DNA of 64,000 nucleotides from Candidatus Bathyarchaeota archaeon. GTDB taxonomy: Archaea; Thermoproteota; Bathyarchaeia; Bathyarchaeales; Bathycorpusculaceae. Positions within the stretch are counted from its first letter, which is position 1; the number at the start of each line of letters is the position of its first letter. The DNA lies in NCBI GenBank assembly GCA_018396675.1, contig JAGTQX010000012.1, forward strand, positions 182,859 to 246,858. The letters are read 5' to 3'. Below the pieces are notes generated by a model. The model had not been told where the DNA came from. It was given only the letters and a program-made list of their open reading frames with translations, and made no database searches. Made by a program: the position numbers and the translations under genes. This document shows, piece after piece, positions 1 through 10,127 of this stretch.

Positions 1-1
1 C

Positions 2-1126
2 TGGGTCTTGTTATTAGTTGGCGTACGCGCCTACAAATGGTGGATAAACGTACTATTCATAATACCGCTTATAGGCGGAATTGTCACGCTAGCAACAGAC
101 GCATACCTACTGTATGGTGGCGTCAATGTAATCCAAAGCGGGTGGGACGCCACATTTGGTGCCGGAGCATGGAACGAAATTGTGACAGTGGCAAACAATA
201 ACGGTTGGGCTGAATATGTTGCAGGTGCGCCTGGATGGCCCGGCGCATGGTCTATGGATGCTACAATGGCTTCTCTTGTAAGCTCTGGCTACGCGTGGTG
301 GGGAATCGGCATGGCGAACTATGTCGCTGGTGAAGTTAAGGAACCATCTAAGGCATTTGGCATCGGAATACCAAGCGCCATCGCAATTATCGGCGCATAT
401 TACCTTATAGGCGCAGCTCTGCTCTTTCAAGCTTATGGCAGTTTCATATCAATGTACGACTATGTTGTACTTGGCGGATATGCGGATCAATTAACCATAA
501 ATCCTGGCTTGACTCCTACTTTCTCATTGTTCACTTACGGGCCAATTTTGTCAAGCAATCCCATTGCAGGTTTAATAATAGCATTTACCGCTGCACTTTG
601 GATGTTCAACGACATACCAATATTCCCGCTTGTATCTTCAAGAATAATGTTTGCATTAGCATTTGACAGAATGCTACCTGAAAGATTTGCCGCAGTTAAC
701 CGCTTTGGCAGTCCATCTTGGTCTATCAACTTCTGCATGATAGTGATTATCATTGGAGTATTCTTAACATGGTGGAACCCGTGGTTCTTAGGCATGATCT
801 GTTTCTCAGGCGTTTTCTGGCGGTACTTCTGGAGCAGTTGGGCATGTGCAATAATGCCATTTAGCAGACCTGATCTGTTTGAGCGTGGATACACTTGGAA
901 GATCGCCGGTTTTCCAGTTGCCTCAATAGTTGGTTTAGTATCGGCGTTTTTCACAGCATGGCTGATGTTCCCAGTAATGATGTGGATAGTCAGCGACTGG
1001 TCCTACATATGGTGGAATGTGTTCTGGTGGATGCTTTCCCTAGTGTTGTTCGTTGCTTTCTACGCATACAACCAGAAGAAGGGAATAAAAGTAAGCGAAT
1101 TATACCAGACAATACCGCCAGCTTAG
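2..1126 (+). CDS. APC-family amino acid permease, 5' truncated by window edge
   Basis: This is the C-terminal part of a polytopic inner-membrane transporter of the amino acid-polyamine-organocation superfamily. The frame is open from base 2, so the real start and first helices lie outside the window. What remains has about eight hydrophobic helices. A conserved-looking cytoplasmic stretch (GEVKEPSKAFGIGIP, around residues 105-120) resembles the APC loop after TM6, and a second (SSRIMFALAFDRMLP) resembles the loop after TM8, both typical of APC permeases. The long Trp-rich insert between the first two visible helices is unusual. The substrate cannot be read from sequence. Peptidase and aminotransferase genes nearby suggest an amino acid (inference). 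Confidence 0.8.
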   Translation, partial: WVLLLVGVRAYKWWINVLFIIPLIGGIVTLATDAYLLYGGVNVIQSGWDATFGAGAWNEIVTVANNNGWAEYVAGAPGWPGAWSMDATMASLVSSGYAWWGIGMANYVAGEVKEPSKAFGIGIPSAIAIIGAYYLIGAALLFQAYGSFISMYDYVVLGGYADQLTINPGLTPTFSLFTYGPILSSNPIAGLIIAFTAALWMFNDIPIFPLVSSRIMFALAFDRMLPERFAAVNRFGSPSWSINFCMIVIIIGVFLTWWNPWFLGMICFSGVFWRYFWSSWACAIMPFSRPDLFERGYTWKIAGFPVASIVGLVSAFFTAWLMFPVMMWIVSDWSYIWWNVFWWMLSLVLFVAFYAYNQKKGIKVSELYQTIPPA

Positions 1127-1185
1127 CAATTCAGCCATCCACAACCTTTTTATTTTTTCTAACGAATTTTAGATAAAAACGTTGG

Positions 1186-2151
1186 ATGATAAGAATGACT
1201 AGGTTGTTGTTTGCCTCTGATTTCCATGGAAGCACCGGATGTTGGCGAAAAGCATTAACAGTAATTATGCGTAATAATGTGGATGTTGCAATCTTAAGCG
1301 GTGACTTAACAGCAAAAGCCATAGTGCCGGTGGTTGAACAAAAAGATGGAAACTACAAGTTCACGTTTTTTAAGAAAACATATAACGTAAAGAAGAAAGA
1401 TTTAGAGAAAGAAATTGAAAGAATAAAAAACTTCGGATTGTACCCCTACTTATGCACTGAGGAAAGAGCAAAACAACTTGCACAGGAGAAAACAGAGCTT
1501 TTAAAGTTATTCGACGAAATGGCTGTAGAATCAATTAAAGAATGGTTGGATATCGCGGAGCAGCATGTAGGAGATAAGATCAAAAGCGGACAATTGAAGC
1601 TTTTTCTCGTACCAGGAAATGACGATACCAAGAAAATTGATGAAGTTATACAAAACAGTGAAATAGCGCTTTATCCACTTGGAAAAATTGTGAAAGTAGA
1701 CGATTTCCACGAAATGGTCAGCTTTGATTATGTTAATCCAACGCCATGGGAAACCCCACGGGAAGCATCTGAAGAAAAACTTGAAGAGATGCTGAAAGAA
1801 CTATGCAAAATGGTGCAAGACCGCGAGCACATGATTCTCGCTTCCCATTGCCCACCGTATGACAGCGGCCTTGATTTGGCTCCGAAACTTGATGAAAAAT
1901 TAACTCCAACATACACTTTTGGGCAGCCAGTCATGATTCCTGTAGGGTCAAAGGCTGTTATGAAAATAGTCAAGGAGTACCAGCCAAAGCTAGGCTTGTT
2001 TGGTCACATACACGAGGCTTCAGGATTCGTTAAAATTGGACAGACACTTTGCCTAAACCCTGGCTCTGAATACGACAGAAACGTGTTCAGAGGATATTTG
2101 ATAGATATCAGCAAGGACAAAGTTGAAAAATATTGGAGAGTAGAAGGCTAA
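1186..2151 (+). CDS. Calcineurin-like metallophosphoesterase
   Basis: A cytosolic phosphoesterase of the calcineurin-like superfamily with all the binuclear metal motifs in order: DFH (residues 12-14), GDLT (about 40), GNDD (about 145), SHCPP (about 220) and GHIH (about 268). At 321 residues it is longer than the minimal family fold because of a Lys/Glu-rich insert (about residues 60-130) that is probably helical. ATG 1186 or the in-frame ATG 1195 could start it. A T-rich element at 1144-1156 may be a weak TATA box or the permease terminator. The substrate is unknown; nothing next to it is a nucleic-acid or nucleotide partner that would assign one. Confidence 0.85.
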   Translation: MIRMTRLLFASDFHGSTGCWRKALTVIMRNNVDVAILSGDLTAKAIVPVVEQKDGNYKFTFFKKTYNVKKKDLEKEIERIKNFGLYPYLCTEERAKQLAQEKTELLKLFDEMAVESIKEWLDIAEQHVGDKIKSGQLKLFLVPGNDDTKKIDEVIQNSEIALYPLGKIVKVDDFHEMVSFDYVNPTPWETPREASEEKLEEMLKELCKMVQDREHMILASHCPPYDSGLDLAPKLDEKLTPTYTFGQPVMIPVGSKAVMKIVKEYQPKLGLFGHIHEASGFVKIGQTLCLNPGSEYDRNVFRGYLIDISKDKVEKYWRVEG

Positions 2152-2168
2152 AAACCTTATAGTGATGG

Positions 2169-3440
2169 TTACGCCTTGGCTAACTTTATCACAGTGTTTT
2201 TTACTATTTCGCATACTGCTTTTATGTCGTTTGGGTTCACCTTATCTGGAGTATCCTCCATACTATGGTAATATGGGTCATCTGGCTTCCATAGCCAAGA
2301 TGCTGGTACACCGGCATCTATGAATCGTCCTTCATCGCTTGTAGCAAAAGAGCATATTCCATATTCTGCAAAGTAACCAAGCTTATCTGCTTCTTCAACA
2401 AGTAATTTATTAATCTCTTTCGAAGTTTCCAGCTTACCTTTATCAGGCCATAGCCCTTCAGTAATCACTTTCAATTTGCTGCCAACAGCAACCATGTCCA
2501 CGTTTATGACCGCCCTTATTTTTTCCAACTCGTTTTTATGCATTTTACAATAATTGTATGAGCCCAGGGAACCCAGCTCCTCTTCAGCTCCCACAGCCAT
2601 CAACTCTACACTTCTGTCAAGATGATAATTAGGCAGGATTCGAGCCAATTCAATTAATGTTGCCAGTCCAGAAGCGTTATCGTTTGCGCCGGGAGTGTTC
2701 GCCGTATCTCTGTGCGCGATAACTAATATTTTCTCGTCAGCTTTTTTCTCGCCTTCTATTGTTGCACGGACATTTTTTGTTTCTTTTTCCTCATTTTTGA
2801 CATCAACAATCAATGTTGCCTCGACTTTTCCTTTAGTTGATTGTTCAAGCAAAAATTGTCCGTCGTTAGATGTCATAGTTACCGCAGGAATAGGATTCGG
2901 TTCTACTGAAAGGAAACGTTTTTGAATGTTGAAATAGCCACTTTCCATAGTGGCTGTGAAAATCCATGGATTATAATCAACCATTATAACTCCTTTTGCA
3001 CCGTTTTTTGCCGCATTCGTTACCTCTTCCCAAAAAGCATCCTTGTCTCTGGTTCTGGAAAACATAACAATTTTTCCCTTAGCATTTATCTTTGCAAAGT
3101 CCTCTTTTCTACACAAGTTTGCATACACTAGTTCGCCTTTGACTCCCTCTCGACTTGTTTGAACAGAGTAGAGCATAGCCCTAACTTTGATTTCTTTTTT
3201 TGATGGGTATGAAAGCAGCACTTTCGCTTCTTTTTCGATGAAGGAAGGCGCATTAAAAACATCATATTCGACTTTTAACCCTGCTTTCGCAAACTGTTCA
3301 CTCATGTACTTGATTGACTTTGTATCGCCTTCGGTTCCAGCTAAACGAGAGCCGAAACTTGCAAGATTTTTAACATGTTCAAAAGCACGTTTTGCGTCAA
3401 ATTCCGTTCCAGCTTTTTCAGTTTTCTCTTTCAGAGGCAT
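2169..3440 (-). CDS. M28-family zinc peptidase with PA domain
   Basis: A metallopeptidase of the M28 aminopeptidase family. A PA-like insert (about residues 90-190) precedes the catalytic part. The co-catalytic zinc ligands are visible: His in IAHRDT, the bridging Asp in GANDNASG, the Glu pair in GAEEELGS, Asp in NVDMVAVG and the C-terminal His in YYHSMEDTPD. The usual Tyr after the first His is Arg. No signal peptide or anchor is present, so it is probably cytosolic and trims peptides to free amino acids. ATG 3440 has a GGAG ribosome-binding site about 9 nt upstream. It is convergent with the phosphoesterase and lies in a run of amino-acid-metabolism genes. Confidence 0.88.
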   Translation of the reverse strand: MPLKEKTEKAGTEFDAKRAFEHVKNLASFGSRLAGTEGDTKSIKYMSEQFAKAGLKVEYDVFNAPSFIEKEAKVLLSYPSKKEIKVRAMLYSVQTSREGVKGELVYANLCRKEDFAKINAKGKIVMFSRTRDKDAFWEEVTNAAKNGAKGVIMVDYNPWIFTATMESGYFNIQKRFLSVEPNPIPAVTMTSNDGQFLLEQSTKGKVEATLIVDVKNEEKETKNVRATIEGEKKADEKILVIAHRDTANTPGANDNASGLATLIELARILPNYHLDRSVELMAVGAEEELGSLGSYNYCKMHKNELEKIRAVINVDMVAVGSKLKVITEGLWPDKGKLETSKEINKLLVEEADKLGYFAEYGICSFATSDEGRFIDAGVPASWLWKPDDPYYHSMEDTPDKVNPNDIKAVCEIVKNTVIKLAKA

Positions 3441-3543
3441 TCTTCTCTACTCCTTTGCACCTAACTGGTAAAATCAATAATAACTATGATAAAGCTTAAA
3501 CTTTTCCTTGAAAATCCGTACTAAATATAAATTATCAAACTTT

Positions 3544-4659
3544 TCAATCAGCATTTTTCACTTCCTCGAGAGCCCTTGTAATGTTTTCAAGTCCCCTTTT
3601 GAGGCTTTCCTTCGATGGCCAACCGTAGCCTATTCTAAAATACTTGTCATCCATGTCAAACCAACGTCCTCGACCAACCATAGTACTGTACTTTTCAAGC
3701 AACACCTCATAGAAAGCTTGAAGTTTTAATTGCACATCGTTTTTTATTCTTGGAAAACACACCACGCCACCTTTAGGCTCAACATATTCCAATCCTTTTT
3801 GCACTTTTAACCAATCCTTTAATATTCCAAAGTTTGTTTTCACATGATTTTTCACGTTTTTCATTATTTTATTCTTGTTTTCTAGCAAGGCAATGGCGAT
3901 TTCTTCGTCTACAACAGAGTTGCATATGTTAATATGCTCCTTTAAGGCGAGAAACGACTCGATTAGTGCATTATCTCTAACAGCAATATGTCCTATTCTG
4001 ATTCCAGGGGCACCATAAGCCTTTGACAGGCTTGAGATGCTTATCGCCTTTGAACTTAATGAAGCTGCATGTGGCAACTGGTTGTTGAAAGTTAAGTCAT
4101 GATATGTTTCGTCAGAAACCAAATAACAATCACGAGATTCAACTATTCTGATAATTTCCTTCAAAGTTTTTTCTGAAATCACTGACCCAGTAGGATTATT
4201 GGGATTCGTCAGACTAACAAATTTTGTTTTGCGCGTTACCAGATTTTCAAGCTCGTTAAGATCTACTTCAAACTTATTTTCTAATCTCAATTCTAGTGGA
4301 ACAATTTTGCATCCAATAAACTTGGGGACTCTGTAATTTGATGGGTAGTTTGGATGTTCTATTACAACGTGATCGCCAGTTTCAAGAAGCGATAATGCAA
4401 CTATGAAGAGGGCCTCTGCAGCACCATTAGTTACCAAAACATGCTCGGGTGAAAAGTTCTCATATTCCTCAGCAATTAACTCTCTTAACTCCTTTTTGCC
4501 CTTATGAGGACCATAGCAGAGTAAGAAATTTTTTAGGTTAACATGTAAATCATCTATGTTAATATCCTTCACAGAGCTTTCCGAAAGATTATGTTTGATT
4601 TTCTGATATCCATATTCTTCAGGTGATTCTTTTTCTATCAACATCCGATCAAATTTCAT
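3544..4659 (-). CDS. Class I/II PLP-dependent aminotransferase
   Basis: A fold-type I aminotransferase. Landmarks in order are the NGAAEAL phosphate-binding loop (about residue 78), TNPNNPTG (about 152), SDETYHDL (about 183), the SSLSKAYGAPGIRIGH segment holding the Schiff-base Lys (about 214) and a C-terminal substrate Arg in YFRIGYG. At 371 residues it is at the short end of the family. It is close to archaeal aspartate/aromatic-type enzymes, but the amino donor cannot be fixed from sequence. It sits between the M28 peptidase and the class III enzymes and would feed 2-oxoacids to the same catabolic route (inference). Confidence 0.88.
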   Translation of the reverse strand: MKFDRMLIEKESPEEYGYQKIKHNLSESSVKDINIDDLHVNLKNFLLCYGPHKGKKELRELIAEEYENFSPEHVLVTNGAAEALFIVALSLLETGDHVVIEHPNYPSNYRVPKFIGCKIVPLELRLENKFEVDLNELENLVTRKTKFVSLTNPNNPTGSVISEKTLKEIIRIVESRDCYLVSDETYHDLTFNNQLPHAASLSSKAISISSLSKAYGAPGIRIGHIAVRDNALIESFLALKEHINICNSVVDEEIAIALLENKNKIMKNVKNHVKTNFGILKDWLKVQKGLEYVEPKGGVVCFPRIKNDVQLKLQAFYEVLLEKYSTMVGRGRWFDMDDKYFRIGYGWPSKESLKRGLENITRALEEVKNAD

Positions 4660-4755
4660 AATTATCCCTTATTCTATAACGCAATTGACAATGTTTTTCT
4701 ATTGTTGTTTGAAAATGTTTATTTTTCATTGCTAGAAAAAAGAGAAAAAGCGGAT

Positions 4756-6165
<1,410 letters not shown>

Positions 6166-6224
6166 CTAGAAATAATTTCAATTGTTATCATCACTGCAAA
6201 GTACAGACGAACGGTGGTTGTTAA

Positions 6225-7565
6225 ATGAAAAGTAAAACTTTGGAAATACTGCAGAGAGATGCAAAAGTAATTGCAAAGTCTATGTACATTCGTTTTTACC
6301 CCATGGCCATTGAAGACGGCGAAGATGTAACCGTTAGGGATGCCGATGGAAAAGAGTATCTTGACTTTCTTGGCGGATGGTCTGTTGCTGGAACGGGACA
6401 TAGACATCCAAAAGTGGTGCAAGCTCTTAAGAAAGAGATCGATAAGTTATTATTTAACTCGTTTACATCATTCTCAAACGAAACAACAGTGAAGCTTGCT
6501 GAAAAACTTGTGAATATTACTCCTGGAAATTTTTCTAAAAAAGTCTGGTTTGGTTTAACTGGATCTGATGCAAACGACTGCGTATTCAAACTTGTTCCAT
6601 ATTATAAGAAAAGGTCACGTTTTTTGTCGTTCGTTAATTCTTATCATGGACAAACTATGGGTTCTCTATCGCTTTCTGGTCATAAATCTCAATCAGCATT
6701 TGTTGGATTTTCTAACGTTGTCAAAGTACCATATCCCTATTGTTTCCGTTGTCCATTCAAACAAGAATATCCCAAGTGTGACATTTACTGTATAGACTAC
6801 ATTGAAGATTATGTGTTCAAAACATACTGCTATCCGGAGGACATTGCAGGATTAATAATCGAACCTATTCAAAGCGATGGTGGAGATGTTGTTCCACCAG
6901 ACGGCTACATGAATAAACTGGTCAAGTTATGCAAAAAATACGATATAACGTTCTGTGCAGATGAAGTCAAAGTTGCACTAGGCCGAACTGGAAAAATGTT
7001 TGCAGTCGAGCATTGGAACGTTGTTCCAGAGCTTATCACGCTTGGAAAACCAATAGCTTCCGGAATGCCCCTAAGCTCTTGCGTTGGTAAATCCGAGATA
7101 TTAGATTCTAAACCTGGTTCTCATTTGTTTACTTTGAGTGGGCACCCATTAAGTTGTGCTGCTGCCTTAGCGACTATAGATGTTATAGAAAATGAGGGAC
7201 TGGTCAAAAATGCTGAAAAAATGGGTCAAGCGCTAAGAAGAAGGCTTGAGGAGTTAAAAGAAAAATATGAGATTATTGGTGACGTAAGAGGAAGAGGGCT
7301 CATTTTAGGAGTTGAGTTTGTTAAAAAGTTAGAAACTTTGGAGCCCGCATCTCTGGAGGTTGCAAAAATATGTTATAGAGCATGGCAGCTTGGGTTGATT
7401 TTGGGTTATGTGGGGATGTTTTCGAACGTTATTGAAATCACGCCACCACTTACGATAAACCAGAAACACGTCGATTCGGCCTGTGAAGTCTTGGAACAAG
7501 CTATAAAAGATGTCAAGGCAGGAAAAGTGTCCAATTCTGAAATTGATAAATACAGCGGCTGGTGA
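6225..7565 (+). CDS. Class III PLP enzyme with DEVK motif (aminotransferase or amino acid racemase)
   Basis: A second class III PLP enzyme (446 residues), with SGSD-like loop TGSDAND, SYHGQT, EPIQSDGG and Schiff-base Lys275 in LGKPIASG. At the site where the paralogue and most aminotransferases have DEVQ, this protein has DEVK (Lys249), directly in the PLP ring contact region. The C-terminal FSNVIEITPPL segment and the tail after it resemble the hyperthermophile GABA-aminotransferase/broad amino acid racemase group. Five cysteines cluster around residues 167-203 in a small insertion (CFRCPF, CDIYC). It could be an aminotransferase, a racemase or an epimerase. Confidence 0.85.
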   Translation: MKSKTLEILQRDAKVIAKSMYIRFYPMAIEDGEDVTVRDADGKEYLDFLGGWSVAGTGHRHPKVVQALKKEIDKLLFNSFTSFSNETTVKLAEKLVNITPGNFSKKVWFGLTGSDANDCVFKLVPYYKKRSRFLSFVNSYHGQTMGSLSLSGHKSQSAFVGFSNVVKVPYPYCFRCPFKQEYPKCDIYCIDYIEDYVFKTYCYPEDIAGLIIEPIQSDGGDVVPPDGYMNKLVKLCKKYDITFCADEVKVALGRTGKMFAVEHWNVVPELITLGKPIASGMPLSSCVGKSEILDSKPGSHLFTLSGHPLSCAAALATIDVIENEGLVKNAEKMGQALRRRLEELKEKYEIIGDVRGRGLILGVEFVKKLETLEPASLEVAKICYRAWQLGLILGYVGMFSNVIEITPPLTINQKHVDSACEVLEQAIKDVKAGKVSNSEIDKYSGW

Positions 7566-7572
7566 TCCATAA

Positions 7573-7589
7573 TTTTTTGCTTCTTTTTT
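7573..7589 (+). terminator. T-rich transcript end after class III PLP gene
   Basis: Two T6 runs within 17 bases just after the stop codon, the usual form of an archaeal intrinsic terminator. There is no hairpin. A new TTG-started gene begins about 105 bases on. Confidence 0.35.
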
Positions 7590-7694
7590 ACCATTTTCGA
7601 ATTTTGGTGCAATTAGGAATCCTTAATAATATGGCAAACAGATTGCGTAAGAAAAAGGCAATAAATGCCCTCATAGTAGTATTAGGGAGAGTGG

Positions 7695-9194
7695 TTGAAT
7701 TTGGAAATTTCGATTGAGCGACTTGACGCATTTTTTAATCCGAGTTCTGTTGCTGTTGTTGGAGCGACTAAAAGAGTGAACAAGGCTGGGCATGTCATAT
7801 TCAAAAATTTTGTAGAAAACAAAAGGAGAGGTGTTTTTAGGGGTGAGCTTTACCCTGTAAACCCTCATGAAGATTACATTTTGGGTTTTCAATGTTATCC
7901 TAAGCTGACGAAGGTTCCTGACGAAATTGAACTTGTGGTGATTGTTGTTCCAGCGGAGATTGTCCCAGAAATAATGGAGGACGCTGTTGCCAAAAAGGTT
8001 AAGGCCACTGTCATAGTCAGTTCTGGCTTCGGAGAGGTTGGAAACCACGAATTAGAAAGGAAAGTTGCTGAAATCGCGAAAAATGCGGGAATCAGAATTC
8101 TGGGACCAAACTGCTTGGGCGTTTACGACTCTAATACCGGTGTTGACATGCTGTTTTTGCCCGAAACAAAGGTTTTGATGACAGGCGAAGAAGTGGTTGC
8201 AACTCCGCGCCCAATGAAAGGGAACATGGCTATAGTAACGCAAAGTGGAGCCTTCGGAGTCGCCACTCTTGACTATATGGCTGGAAGACAAATGGGCGTA
8301 AGCAAATTTGTAAGCTTCGGAAACAAATGCGACGTAAACGAGGCTGAAATGCTCCATTATCTACTTCACGACGACGAAACCAAAGTCATAATGCTCTACG
8401 TTGAGGATATCAAGAATGGAAGAGACTTCATAGAAAAAGCTTCTCAAGTCACAAAAAAGAAGCCGATTATCGCCATAAAAGCAGGCAGAACAGAAGCCGG
8501 AGCAAGAGCGGCAGCCTCACACACCGGAGCCATAGCCGGCTCTGACAGAATATACAATGCCGCATTTGAACAAACGGGAATACTCAGGGCTAGGGATATG
8601 GAAGAATTCTTTGACGCTGCAAAAGCATTAGCAATGCAACCTCCAGCAGCAGGCAGAAACGTCGCAATCATTACTGATGCTGGCGGACCTGGAATAATGG
8701 CTGCTGACGAATGTGAATTAAGGGGGCTTGTTGTAAAACGGTTCTCTGAAAAAACGCTCCAAAAATTCGAGAAATTAAAGAAGGATGGAAAACTTCCAAA
8801 ATTTGCAACTAACCTTAACCCAGTAGATGTGACTGGTTCGGCGACTTCGGAAATGTTCGAATATGCGGCGGAAATAGTTTTTCAAGACTCAGAAATTCAT
8901 GGGGTATTGATTCTTGGGTTGCATCATACGCCAGCGTTGCAGGAGGATTACATAGACAGGGTGGTACGTGTCGCTGAAAAGTACGATAAGCCTGTTGTAG
9001 CATGTGACATTGGCGAAACCGAAATGGCGTTGCATACGCGTTATCGCTTTGATAAGCTTGGTGTTCCTGCATATTCTTCTCCAGAGGATGCTGCAAGAGC
9101 AATGAGTATTCTTGCGAAATATGGGCTATACCTCCAAAAGAAGGGATGCTTTAAAGACTATATTGATGCCTTTCTAAAGGAAAAACGACGGTAA
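7695..9194 (+). CDS. ADP-forming acyl-CoA synthetase, alpha-subunit type
   Basis: This matches the alpha chain of NDP-forming acetate/acyl-CoA ligases. It has an N-terminal CoA-binding Rossmann domain (SVAVVGATKR, residues 17-26), a middle succinyl-CoA-ligase-like domain (VTQSGAFG), and the phosphorylated His276 in ASHTGAIAGSD. Such enzymes turn acyl-CoA, ADP and phosphate into acid, CoA and ATP, the energy-yielding last step of amino acid fermentation in archaea. An ATP-grasp beta subunit is needed for full activity. It is neither fused here nor encoded in the window. The start is TTG 7695 behind GGGAG. An unusual insert (about residues 155-175) precedes the second domain. Confidence 0.85.
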   Translation: MNLEISIERLDAFFNPSSVAVVGATKRVNKAGHVIFKNFVENKRRGVFRGELYPVNPHEDYILGFQCYPKLTKVPDEIELVVIVVPAEIVPEIMEDAVAKKVKATVIVSSGFGEVGNHELERKVAEIAKNAGIRILGPNCLGVYDSNTGVDMLFLPETKVLMTGEEVVATPRPMKGNMAIVTQSGAFGVATLDYMAGRQMGVSKFVSFGNKCDVNEAEMLHYLLHDDETKVIMLYVEDIKNGRDFIEKASQVTKKKPIIAIKAGRTEAGARAAASHTGAIAGSDRIYNAAFEQTGILRARDMEEFFDAAKALAMQPPAAGRNVAIITDAGGPGIMAADECELRGLVVKRFSEKTLQKFEKLKKDGKLPKFATNLNPVDVTGSATSEMFEYAAEIVFQDSEIHGVLILGLHHTPALQEDYIDRVVRVAEKYDKPVVACDIGETEMALHTRYRFDKLGVPAYSSPEDAARAMSILAKYGLYLQKKGCFKDYIDAFLKEKRR

Positions 9195-9198
9195 CTGA

Positions 9199-9603
9199 CT
9201 ACTCAAGCATTATTTTTATTTCTATGCAATCGCCATCTTTGATGCTGATTTTTTTCCGCAAGTTTAAAGGTGCAACAATCTCTATAACGTCTTCTGGATA
9301 GTCACTAATCTGCGGCAATATGACGGCGCACTCCATTTTTTCCCCTATACGCGCCATAAAGCATTTTCCAGCACAGTATCCGGCAATTGGCAAAATTTCT
9401 ATCGCTTTTACCTTTTCCAGCATTTTCCTTATTTTAACGGATTCATCATCCAATTTTATGTTCAACGTTCCTGGGTAAGGTGTGAATCCAAGTTTTTCTT
9501 TTATTTGACTTTTCACCCATGGAAGCTCGATAAACTTGGCTCCTTCACCAGTTCCAGAAAAAACTTTTCCTCTTATATGAACCGTCTTGCACATGGTCTT
9601 CAT
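9199..9603 (-). CDS. ribK: CTP-dependent riboflavin kinase (archaeal RibK)
   Basis: A small cytosolic kinase making FMN from riboflavin with CTP, of the archaeal DUF120 family (known from MJ0056). Diagnostic segments are GKVFSGTGEG near the N-terminus, TPYPGTLNIKL (about residue 43), and the C-terminal IVAPLNLRKKISIKDGD block. It lacks the N-terminal helix-turn-helix some archaeal homologues carry, giving the usual stand-alone length of about 134. ATG 9603 is chosen; ATG 9594 is possible. It is convergent with the acyl-CoA synthetase gene. FMN and FAD demand fits the flavoenzymes (type 2 IPP isomerase, ETF, acyl-CoA dehydrogenases) elsewhere in the window. Confidence 0.88.
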   Translation of the reverse strand: MKTMCKTVHIRGKVFSGTGEGAKFIELPWVKSQIKEKLGFTPYPGTLNIKLDDESVKIRKMLEKVKAIEILPIAGYCAGKCFMARIGEKMECAVILPQISDYPEDVIEIVAPLNLRKKISIKDGDCIEIKIMLE

Positions 9604-9644
9604 CAATGTGAAGCTTGATTAAGCATTGTTATTTCTTAACATGG

Positions 9645-10013
9645 CTATTTTTGTTCTTTTAACCAGTTTGTCACTTTTCTGAACATCGGGTTTGAGGACA
9701 TGTCTATTACTGGAACCATGATTTTCTCTTTTGTTTCGATGAGAGGCTGATATTTTGGCATAAACGAGTATCCAACAAAGGTCCAGTAAACTCGCTTTTC
9801 TTCGAGTAACGCTTTGGATGCTGCTTCTGTTGTTACTGGCAGCGGAAAATATAGGAATACAACGCCTTCAGCCCAGTACAAGCCTGCGGCTTTTCCACCG
9901 GCGATTATTGAGGCAAACCGTGCAATGTCGTCCGGGGTTGCGAAGAAGTTGCGTTCCATGATGACGATTTCTCTGAACGGTTCAAACTTTATGTTCACTA
10001 TGTCTTCATTCAT
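9645..10013 (-). CDS. Conserved-looking hypothetical protein, 122 aa
   Basis: I do not recognise this protein. It reads as a soluble alpha/beta protein with no signal peptide, membrane segment or cysteine motif. It has an aromatic-rich core around residues 45-85 (LYWAEGVVFLYFPLP, then VYWTFVGYSFMPKYQP) and a basic C-terminal helix. Codon use is like that of its neighbours and it is followed at 38 bases by ribK, so the two may be co-transcribed. It is divergent from inositol-phosphate synthase at 10128, and the 114-base gap between them must hold both promoters. Confidence 0.7.
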   Translation of the reverse strand: MNEDIVNIKFEPFREIVIMERNFFATPDDIARFASIIAGGKAAGLYWAEGVVFLYFPLPVTTEAASKALLEEKRVYWTFVGYSFMPKYQPLIETKEKIMVPVIDMSSNPMFRKVTNWLKEQK

Positions 10014-10079
10014 AATCTTCGCCTTACCTTAACATTTGTTGCTGTTGCTCCCTTTTAATCTTGCCGTAAACCAGAAAAG

Positions 10080-10087
10080 GTTATAGA
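10080..10087 (+). promoter_or_regulatory. Likely TATA box for inositol-phosphate synthase
   Basis: GGTTATAG-like element about 45 bases before ATG 10128, in the gap between two divergent genes. It has the A/T core and upstream purines of an archaeal box A and BRE. Confidence 0.35.
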
Positions 10088-10127
10088 GCAGACACTCCTA
10101 AACCCTTTCATTAACCAAGATAATTAG

